From: Emcibacter sp.
GTDB taxonomy: Bacteria; Pseudomonadota; Alphaproteobacteria; Sphingomonadales; Emcibacteraceae
Direction: 5' to 3'
Length of the DNA: 6,372 nt
NCBI GenBank assembly: GCA_016765435.1
Contig: JAESPY010000174.1
Location: 1 to 6,372, forward strand
The position numbers and the translations under genes were made by a program. The notes beneath the pieces were generated by a model, which saw nothing but the letters and a program-made list of their open reading frames with translations, made no database searches and was not told the origin of the DNA. Positions 1 through 5,462 of the stretch are shown in pieces (position 1 is the first letter of the stretch; every line of letters starts with the position of its first letter).

Positions 1-972
1 CAGAAAGGTAGAGCGAAAAGCTTCGGTCAGGCCATACATCAGATAGATGTCACTCCCCGGCAATATCTTTTGGAATTTACGGGTAACGGGAACCGGCATT
101 CGGCCGCCCGTGGTCGCAATATAGCGAATGGATTTCACCGCCTCTTCCGGCCAATCAAGTTCGGCCAACTGTATCCATAAGGGCGGAACACAGGTAATGC
201 CCGTAATATTATGTTTTACCGCCTGCCGGATCACATCACGTGCCAACAGGAAATTCATCAGGACAACCGTCGCCCCTTTGGAAAAAGCCGTGGTCAATTG
301 GCTAAGTCCCGCATCGAAGCTAAGCGGCAGAACACTTAGAATCCGGTCTGAGGAGGTATTTTCGAGATAACTTGCCACGCTTTGCGCCCCGGCAATCATA
401 TTGCGGTGAGACAGGATCACGCCCTTAGGCATACCCGTGCTGCCAGAGGTATAGAGAATAGCCGCCATATCCGCATCAATGACGGTGTGAGTGGGTGTAT
501 CTCTTTCCTTCCCCTGTGCCAAGAAGTCATCATAGCTGATTATTTTCTGGTCAATATCCAATGGGGTGCTGGGCATTTTACCCGTCAAGATTATCACTTC
601 CAGGTCAGGACAGTCAGACAACTCATCCTTTAATGCCGCCAGCCGGTCCCCACTGGTGACCAGAAATCTGACATTACAATCTTTGAGGATATAAGACACC
701 TGACGGTGTTTTAATCCCGGATTAACCGGCACAAAGACTCCGCCAGCAGAAGCCGGACCAAAAATGGAAACAACTGTCTCAATTTGTTTCGGAAGATAGC
801 AGGCCACCCGGTCATTTTTATTCAAACCACAGGCCAACAAGCCCCGCCCAAAGCAGCTCACATCATTGTAAAGTTCCCCATAGGTCATTTCCTCTTTTCT
901 GAAAATGAGGGCGGTATGATGCGGCCGCTGTGCAGCCTGTTCCCCTATGAACTCCGATAGATTATTTATCAT
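1..972 (-). CDS. Acyl-CoA/acyl-ACP ligase (AMP-forming), exosortase A system-associated type; partial, C-terminus outside window
   Basis: Reading the minus strand from ATG at 972-970 gives 324 codons with no stop up to the window edge. The protein is an adenylate-forming enzyme (ANL superfamily) that activates a carboxylic acid with ATP and passes it to CoA or a carrier protein. The ATP-binding P-loop YTSGSTGMPKG lies at residues 174-184, and the YGLTEA adenine/Mg motif at 313-318. The stretches LPLSFDAGLSQLTTAF (215-230), VPPLWIQLAELDWP (262-275) and YGLTEAFRST (313-322) match, from memory, the ligase family linked to exosortase A loci (TIGR03098). Family members run a little over 500 residues, so roughly 190-200 C-terminal residues, including the mobile domain with the catalytic lysine, are missing here. 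The start fits the family's short N-terminus, but no clear Shine-Dalgarno precedes it. It is divergent from the aminotransferase-ACP operon. The class is near certain and the subfamily likely; the acid substrate is unknown. Confidence 0.9.
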   Translation of the reverse strand, partial: MINNLSEFIGEQAAQRPHHTALIFRKEEMTYGELYNDVSCFGRGLLACGLNKNDRVACYLPKQIETVVSIFGPASAGGVFVPVNPGLKHRQVSYILKDCNVRFLVTSGDRLAALKDELSDCPDLEVIILTGKMPSTPLDIDQKIISYDDFLAQGKERDTPTHTVIDADMAAILYTSGSTGMPKGVILSHRNMIAGAQSVASYLENTSSDRILSVLPLSFDAGLSQLTTAFSKGATVVLMNFLLARDVIRQAVKHNITGITCVPPLWIQLAELDWPEEAVKSIRYIATTGGRMPVPVTRKFQKILPGSDIYLMYGLTEAFRSTFL

Positions 973-1101
973 AGACAATTTATTCTATTTATTTTACCAA
1001 TATTATCAGCCAACATATGAGGCAATAGTTATAAAAACATGAAGATAAACATTTAAATGCGGTTCTTAAAGTTGTAAATAACAGTTAAATATTATTTCAT
1101 T

Positions 1102-1113
1102 AAGGCAAGCCTT
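1102..1113. repeat. Short inverted repeat AAGGC-AA-GCCTT beside the candidate -35 box
   Basis: Two 5-bp arms (1102-1106 and 1109-1113) are separated by 2 bp. The loop is too small for a stable RNA hairpin, so if it matters it is more likely a protein-binding dyad than a terminator. It is the most GC-rich dyad in the intergenic region and lies directly upstream of TTCACT. No regulator gene is present in the window. Confidence 0.3.
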
Positions 1114-1143
1114 TTCACTATTAATTAACTTCGACGTTATAAA
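1114..1143 (+). promoter_or_regulatory. Candidate sigma70-like promoter for the aminotransferase operon
   Basis: TTCACT (1114-1119, 4 of 6 matches to the -35 consensus) is followed after 18 bp by TATAAA (1138-1143, 5 of 6 matches to the -10 consensus). Transcription would begin near 1150, leaving a leader of about 70 nt before the ATG at 1223. The inverted repeat at 1102-1113 abuts the -35 box, a usual place for a regulator site. In DNA this AT-rich, near-matches are frequent, so this is only a candidate. Confidence 0.3.
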
Positions 1144-1222
1144 AGCCAAACTTACAATAAAAACAATATCTTCGGGTCAAAAAAATCAAAAAATTATAGT
1201 ACGTTATCAAAAATAAAGAAAT

Positions 1223-2530
1223 ATGACAATTTTAGAAAAATACATAGAAAAATATGCAGCCTCACGTCGTGGAAAGTTTGTTTCTCAAACAACGACTCAT
1301 GAGGTGGATGGAAAAACCACCTACAAGCATATTCCTGAGACTAAAATTCCCGTATTTCCGGTTTTATCCTTTTCATCCCTGTTTACATTTTTTCAGAACA
1401 AACCCAAAAACGTTCTGGATCATGGCTATCCTGATATTCCTGTAACGGCCGCCAGATACGCCATTGCCCATGCCCTAAAACATATGAATATGGCCGCCGA
1501 TGATGAAATACTCATACCAGCATATCATTGTACCGTAATGGTCGCGCCAATCGTTACCATGGGCGGCAAGCCGATTTTTTATAAAATTACTGCCAACCTT
1601 GATACTGACCTCGTTGATATACGCAAAAAAATAACCCCGAAAACCAAAGCAATTATCGCGGTGAACTATTGTGGTTTCATACAGAATATGGCAGAGGTCC
1701 GGGCCTTATGCACAGAAAAAAATATCATTCTGATCGAGGATTGTGCCCATAGCTTTTTTGGCCAGAAAAACGGCGTTACCGTTGGCGGACATGGCGATTA
1801 TATTTTGGTCAGTGCCCGAAAATTTTTCCCTGTTGATGAAGGCGGTGTTCTGCTTATTAACGGCAGTGCAGAGAATATTCCACAGCAGGAAAAACAGAAA
1901 TTCATCTATTCCCTGAAGTCCTTTCTTGCCCTCATCGAAAGATCTCTGAAATATGGCCGATTATGGCTATTGGCTCCTCTGGTTGAACTTTTTAATTTTT
2001 TAAGAAGTGCGACCAAAAATGTCGGAAAAGTACCCGAAACAGAGCCATCGGTTCATGTTGACCCGATCGATACCCCCTCTGACCCTGATGTCGTCCAAGA
2101 GGGAGAAAATGCTTACAATCATAATTTAAGGGATAAAGAAGCAACATTTATCAATATTCTGCTGCCCAAAATTCTCAACACAACTACAATAACCAAACGT
2201 CGCCGCAATCATTATTTATGGTTAAGCGCTCAATTCAAAAAAATGCCCCATTGCAGATTAATGATAGAGGAATTACCGGAAGGCATCGTACCTTTCATGC
2301 TGCCAGTTTATATTGAAAATCTTGAGAAATACTTCTCCGCATTTGAAGATGCCGCAATACCAATGCAGAGATTTGCACAATTTTTATGGCCGGACATGGC
2401 GGAAAATATATGCCCGATTACGGCAGATTATTCAAAAAATGTTATTCTCTTTCCCTGTCATCAGGAATTGAGCCAACAAGATTTAGACTGGCTGGCCTCA
2501 ACCGTTCACAATATATTAGCACAGGAATGA
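1223..2530 (+). CDS. DegT/DnrJ/EryC1/StrS-family PLP-dependent aminotransferase
   Basis: A 435-residue fold-type I PLP enzyme, expected to transfer an amino group from a donor such as glutamate to a carbonyl, most often on a nucleotide sugar. The expected landmarks are visible. A substrate/PLP region EILIPAYHCTVMVAPI lies at 95-110. The strand ending in IEDCAHSFFG (171-180) supplies the cofactor-contacting Asp173 and following His176. VSARKFFPVDEGGVLL (196-211) places the internal-aldimine lysine at Lys200. At 435 residues it is longer than the usual 370-400. The extra length seems to fall in an N-terminal extension (about 1-65) and in a charged, proline-rich stretch (about 262-297) after a hydrophobic segment. 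The Shine-Dalgarno is weak (AAAGAA, 1215-1220). Its stop codon is directly followed by the ATG of the acyltransferase, so the two are cotranscribed and probably translationally coupled. The family is secure; the substrate could be a sugar or, in this acyl/ACP context, another aldehyde or ketone. Confidence 0.85.
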   Translation: MTILEKYIEKYAASRRGKFVSQTTTHEVDGKTTYKHIPETKIPVFPVLSFSSLFTFFQNKPKNVLDHGYPDIPVTAARYAIAHALKHMNMAADDEILIPAYHCTVMVAPIVTMGGKPIFYKITANLDTDLVDIRKKITPKTKAIIAVNYCGFIQNMAEVRALCTEKNIILIEDCAHSFFGQKNGVTVGGHGDYILVSARKFFPVDEGGVLLINGSAENIPQQEKQKFIYSLKSFLALIERSLKYGRLWLLAPLVELFNFLRSATKNVGKVPETEPSVHVDPIDTPSDPDVVQEGENAYNHNLRDKEATFINILLPKILNTTTITKRRRNHYLWLSAQFKKMPHCRLMIEELPEGIVPFMLPVYIENLEKYFSAFEDAAIPMQRFAQFLWPDMAENICPITADYSKNVILFPCHQELSQQDLDWLASTVHNILAQE

Positions 2531-3553
2531 ATGAATAAAATGGAATGGACATTATATCCGATCAGTGCCTTGGCAGACTTTCAGAACCAATGGCAAAGCC
2601 TGAATAAAAGCATCGGCAACAGCCCGCTTCTTGACATAAAATTTGTCATTCCTCTTATCGATAACTTCGCCGACGGTTCCGAAAAACTGGCCCTGTTCGG
2701 TAGCCCTGAAGCACCAGAAGTTATGACTATCATCAATCCGGGAAAAAAAGGCATCTGGGCTAGTTTCCAATCGTCAAATGCCCCGTTAGGTCTTTGGTTA
2801 TCCAAAAACCCAAGCCTTGATATTTCTGCGATTAAGGCTCTGATTAAAAAATTACCCGGAACGGCAATGGCCTTGGCGTTAACACAGCAGGACCCTCTTT
2901 TCCTGACCCGCCCGCAAACAGGAAATTCCGTCAGCACTTTGGATTATATCACAACGGCCCATATAGATTTCCCGGACAGCTTTGAGGATTACTGGGCCAC
3001 ACGCAGTAAAAACCTGCGTCATAACATGAAACGCCAACGTAATTTTCTGACCAAGAATGCTATTGAAACCCGACTGGAAACATGTGTCGATGGCGATCAG
3101 ATGGAACAAGCCGTACAAGATTATGGCAAGATTGAATCATCCGGCTGGAAAGGCCAAATTGACAGCGCCGTTACGGCCGGGGATAAACAATCACAATTTT
3201 ATAGTGACATGTTGACGGCCTTCAGCACCTCGGGAGAAGGTTTGGTTCTGCGCTACTTCTACAATGAAGACCTCATCGCAACGGACCTTTGCCTCATAAG
3301 AGACAAGGTGCTTTATATCCTGAAAACCACATATGACGAAACAATCAAGGGAACATCCCCCGCGCATATCATGCGGTTTGAATATTACCAAACGGCCATC
3401 GCATCAGGTTTGCTGCAGCGTGTAGAATTTTATGGCCCTCTCAAAGACTGGCATACAAAATGGACAAATGATGCCAGAATAATCTTCCATACAAACATCT
3501 ATCGGAATTCCTGTATCGCATGGGCACATAAAATCATTAAATCAGTTGGTTAA
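2531..3553 (+). CDS. GNAT-fold acyltransferase (GNAT_6, BcsL/CelD/FemAB-like)
   Basis: A 340-residue soluble protein without signal peptide or membrane segment. The first half (about 1-140) is a poorly conserved GNAT-like domain. The second half carries typical GNAT_6 landmarks: DSFEDYWATRSKNLRHNMKRQ (start at 149, basic helix), IESSGWKGQIDSAV (201-214), then YFYNEDLIATDLCLIRDKVLYILKTTYDE in the positions of the core strands (about 242-270), followed by TSPAHIM (275-281) where relatives have SPG. Proteins of this type are thought to transfer acyl or aminoacyl groups to amines, often on envelope or polysaccharide precursors. The ATG at 2531 follows AGGA (2523-2526) by 4 bp and abuts the aminotransferase stop; ATG 2540 in the same frame is an alternative. 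Acylating the amine made by the upstream enzyme is an attractive role but is inferred. It could instead be the exosortase-associated FemAB family, which I cannot exclude by eye. Confidence 0.78.
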   Translation: MNKMEWTLYPISALADFQNQWQSLNKSIGNSPLLDIKFVIPLIDNFADGSEKLALFGSPEAPEVMTIINPGKKGIWASFQSSNAPLGLWLSKNPSLDISAIKALIKKLPGTAMALALTQQDPLFLTRPQTGNSVSTLDYITTAHIDFPDSFEDYWATRSKNLRHNMKRQRNFLTKNAIETRLETCVDGDQMEQAVQDYGKIESSGWKGQIDSAVTAGDKQSQFYSDMLTAFSTSGEGLVLRYFYNEDLIATDLCLIRDKVLYILKTTYDETIKGTSPAHIMRFEYYQTAIASGLLQRVEFYGPLKDWHTKWTNDARIIFHTNIYRNSCIAWAHKIIKSVG

Positions 3554-3637
3554 TTTCCGGCTTTTCTTAATAAAATCCATGTAGTATAACATCTGCACTT
3601 CGAGGAAATACATTAATTATATAATAAGGCAGTATTG
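3554..3637 (+). promoter_or_regulatory. Gap before the ACP gene with candidate -10 boxes
   Basis: This gap is the largest inside the four-gene row. It contains TATAAC (3585-3590) with a poor -35 (TTTTCT, 3562-3567, 17 bp upstream) and a perfect TATAAT (3620-3625), which lies too close to the ribosome binding site to leave much leader. No GC-rich hairpin followed by T residues is present, so readthrough from the upstream genes is expected. An extra internal promoter to raise ACP output is possible but unproven. Confidence 0.2.
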
Positions 3638-3889
3638 ATGACTGTAATTAAAAACCTACGTGAAATTTTAAAAACGACGTTGCAAATTGGTGATAGAGCC
3701 AATGACATTGAAACAGAAACGCCTTTACTGGGGAATATTCCCGAACTTGATTCAATGGCCGTTGCCATGCTGATAACCTCAATAGAAGAACATTTCGACA
3801 TCTTTATCGACGATGATGATATCAGCGCAGAAACTTTCGAAACATTTGGCAGTCTTTGTGATTTCGTAGAAGAAAAACTGGCCGAATAA
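3638..3889 (+). CDS. Acyl carrier protein, exosortase-locus type
   Basis: A strongly acidic 83-residue protein of normal ACP size. The phosphopantetheine attachment site is in PELDSMAVAML, with the modified serine at Ser39 (numbered from ATG 3638). The helix that follows, ITSIEEHFDIFIDDDDIS, is the acidic partner-binding face of ACPs. After modification it would carry an acyl or aminoacyl group as a thioester. The segments LLGNIPELDSMAV and TFGSLCDFVEEKL recall the ACPs found beside hydrolase 2 in exosortase A loci rather than the fatty-acid AcpP with its DSLD motif. ATG 3638 is preferred over TTG 3635 because AAGG (3626-3629) then sits 8 bp upstream. It is followed 10 bp later by the hydrolase gene. 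Likely partners are the divergent ligase as loader and the GNAT protein as acceptor enzyme, by inference. Confidence 0.88.
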   Translation: MTVIKNLREILKTTLQIGDRANDIETETPLLGNIPELDSMAVAMLITSIEEHFDIFIDDDDISAETFETFGSLCDFVEEKLAE

Positions 3890-3899
3890 GTCATCGAAT

Positions 3900-4745
3900 A
3901 TGGCGCCAAATTTTCAGGATAATGATGTGAAGCCTATTTTTATAAAAAGCATATCCGGTAATATTTTTGGCCTTTATCATTTGCCCCCAAATCAAGCCAC
4001 GGTCAAAAGAAACATTCTTTTCATCCCCCCTTTTGCCGAAGAGCTAAACCGATCCCGCCACATGATAAATCGGCAGGCACGGGCCTTTACCGAAGCGGGA
4101 TATGGCGTATTTATACTTGACCTGTTTGGCACAGGAGACAGCGAGGGTACTTTTGGCGAGGCCAGCCCCCACATCTGGCAACAGGATATTCTGGCCGCTG
4201 TTTCGTGGTTAGCTGAAAGAGCTGACACACCTCCTATACTCTGGGCCATGCGCACGGGCGCGTTGATTGCTGCGGACCTTGTTCAACAATATCCTGACCT
4301 TACGGACCAAATGATTTTATGGTCACCGGTCAGTAATGGCAAAAAATTTCTCAATCAGTATTTACGCATAAAGCTCGCCGCAGAAGTCACAAATCAACAA
4401 AACAATCCAAAGACCACTCTCAAAGATTTATGGGCAAGCTCGGAATCTGGGCAGATACTTGAGATTGCGGGTTATGACTTGTCGCCTGAACTCATCAAAG
4501 AACTTTCTGCATTATCCTTAAATACAATAAGACTTCCTCAAACAGTATCTGTGAAATGGATTGAAATCTCTCTCAATACGCCCGCAGAGCCTTCACTCTC
4601 TTCGCAAAAAGTTATTGATGCCTGGAAAAAGGATAATATTGAAGTATATATAGCTCCGGTTAATGATATAACTTTCTGGATATTACAGGAGCCAGAATGG
4701 GCGGATATATATATAAATCAAACCATGGCTCTGTTAAAAAAATAA
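3900..4745 (+). CDS. Alpha/beta-hydrolase-fold protein, 'hydrolase 2, exosortase A system-associated' type
   Basis: A 281-residue cytoplasmic protein with alpha/beta-hydrolase topology. FIPPFAEELNRSRHM (41-55) occupies the oxyanion-loop position, GYGVFILDLFGTGDSEG (67-83) is the conserved strand and loop, ILWAMRTGAL (113-122) is the nucleophile elbow, and WSPVSNGKKFLNQYLRIKLAAE (from 141) begins the cap. The combination PFAEE.N.SR, elbow, and VSNG..FL.Q.LR.KLA.E matches my memory of TIGR03101. The elbow reads A-M-R-T-G instead of G-x-S-x-G, so Arg118 replaces the nucleophilic Ser. No obvious catalytic His is seen near the C-terminus, where NDITFW (255-260) falls. I recall the same Arg elbow in relatives, which would make this a family trait rather than decay. 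Its reaction is therefore unknown; binding an acyl-ACP or assisting transfer are options. It starts 10 bp after the ACP stop with only a weak ribosome binding site, consistent with coupling. Confidence 0.82.
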   Translation: MAPNFQDNDVKPIFIKSISGNIFGLYHLPPNQATVKRNILFIPPFAEELNRSRHMINRQARAFTEAGYGVFILDLFGTGDSEGTFGEASPHIWQQDILAAVSWLAERADTPPILWAMRTGALIAADLVQQYPDLTDQMILWSPVSNGKKFLNQYLRIKLAAEVTNQQNNPKTTLKDLWASSESGQILEIAGYDLSPELIKELSALSLNTIRLPQTVSVKWIEISLNTPAEPSLSSQKVIDAWKKDNIEVYIAPVNDITFWILQEPEWADIYINQTMALLKK

Positions 4746-4753
4746 AAATTGCC

Positions 4754-4782
4754 TGATTTTCAGCACATTAACAATTTATAAT
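4754..4782 (+). promoter_or_regulatory. Candidate promoter for the lectin-like gene
   Basis: A perfect TATAAT (4777-4782) lies 17 bp downstream of TGATTT (4754-4759), a poor -35. It falls in the 114-bp gap after the hydrolase and would give a leader of about 70 nt. The gap size and the strong ribosome binding site of the next gene suggest separate transcription, but the -35 match is weak and AT-rich DNA yields such boxes by chance. Confidence 0.25.
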
Positions 4783-4859
4783 GATGAATAGAGTAGGCAT
4801 AAATAAAATTATATTGATTTTGAAAATATAACTTTAGCAAACACGAAAGAAGGAAACGC

Positions 4860-5426
4860 ATGTTCAACATAAAGAAAAATCTGATTTGTGGTTCATTGTG
4901 CATTCTATTGTTCACCTCCCCTTCCACCGCTGAAGTTGGCCGGAAATCACCCAGTCTGGACGGTACTGTCAGTGCCGGGCCATATTATAACCCGGCAACA
5001 AAAAGTTATTTTGAATTGATCAAAATGCAAAATATTCCCGGGGAAGAAAGCAGATGGTTTGGCGCAAAAGCACGCGCTGAAAAGAGTTTTTTCAAAAATA
5101 CGCCGGGACGCCTTGCTATCATAAATAATTTAGAAACCCATCAATTTCTTATGCGAACCTTCTCATCTACAGATTATTGGATCGGGTTACAATATTTTTG
5201 CCGGTCGAAGGCTCTAAAGTGGGTTGATGGTACGGATGCCACACAGACAAAATTTTCGGCTTGGGACACTCGATGGTCAAATACAAAAATCCGTTGCGCC
5301 AATATGGATTACATGCCAGTTCACTATACCACTAAAACGGCAACAAAAGCATTAAGGTGGCGCGCTTCCGGCCCCAACAAAGGATATGTTGATTATCTTG
5401 TTGAATACCCGACTGGCAAAGAATAA
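4860..5426 (+). CDS. Secreted C-type lectin-like domain protein
   Basis: A 188-residue protein with a signal peptide: Lys5-Lys6, a hydrophobic core at 8-18 and likely cleavage after Ser-Thr-Ala24, giving a mature protein of about 164 residues in the periplasm or outside. Nearly all of it forms one C-type lectin-like domain: GPYYNPATKSYFELI (40-54), alanine-rich helix around WFGAKARAE (66-74), GRLAIINNLETHQFL (83-97), the hallmark YWIGL (106-110), KWVDGT (120-125), FSAW (132-135), CANM (146-149), WR (167-168) and the final strand YLVEYP (179-184). The EPN/QPD sugar-binding and WND calcium motifs of classical lectins are not visible. The mature part has only Cys114 and Cys146, so the usual two-disulfide pattern is absent. 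There is no PEP-CTERM tail or lipobox. AGGA (4851-4854) sits 5 bp before the ATG. The ligand is unknown; polysaccharide or protein binding at the envelope is plausible. Confidence 0.8.
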   Translation: MFNIKKNLICGSLCILLFTSPSTAEVGRKSPSLDGTVSAGPYYNPATKSYFELIKMQNIPGEESRWFGAKARAEKSFFKNTPGRLAIINNLETHQFLMRTFSSTDYWIGLQYFCRSKALKWVDGTDATQTKFSAWDTRWSNTKIRCANMDYMPVHYTTKTATKALRWRASGPNKGYVDYLVEYPTGKE

Positions 5427-5462
5427 CCCTCTCTGCAAAGAAATTTTATTCCCTATAGATAT

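Larger units (their letters stand above)
973..1222. promoter_or_regulatory. Divergent AT-rich intergenic region between ligase and aminotransferase operon
   Basis: This 250-bp stretch has no convincing gene on either strand and is markedly richer in A and T than the flanking coding DNA. It must hold the promoters of both divergent units. It contains a perfect 10-bp palindrome CATTTAAATG (1050-1059), an inverted repeat AAGGC-AA-GCCTT (1102-1113), the palindrome TTAATTAA (1121-1128), and a direct repeat ACGTTAT (1134-1140 and 1201-1207). None matches a regulator site I can name, and short AT palindromes arise easily by chance here. No RNA gene was recognised. Confidence 0.6.

Noticed and set aside
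128..633. Two plus-strand open frames (80 and 83 codons) opposite the ligase
   Set aside because: They lie antisense to a well-conserved adenylate-forming enzyme whose motifs run through the whole region, and their products show no recognisable features.
2552..3391. Several minus-strand open frames opposite the acyltransferase gene
   Set aside because: They are shadows of the plus-strand coding frame, overlap one another, and lack domain motifs or plausible ribosome binding sites.
3613..3909. Minus-strand 98-codon open frame opposite the ACP gene
   Set aside because: The plus strand encodes a clear ACP with the phosphopantetheine site. The serine-rich minus product is what antisense reading of acidic codons gives.
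4744..4761. AAAAT/ATTTT inverted repeat after the hydrolase gene as a terminator
   Set aside because: The stem has no G or C pairs and no T tract follows a stable hairpin, so it would not act as an intrinsic terminator.
4860..5426. PEP-CTERM sorting signal on the secreted protein
   Set aside because: The C-terminus ends in VEYPTGKE directly after the domain, with no PEP motif, hydrophobic segment or basic tail.
5427..5462. Bidirectional terminator between the convergent lectin-like and permease genes
   Set aside because: No inverted repeat with a stable stem is visible in the 36-bp gap.
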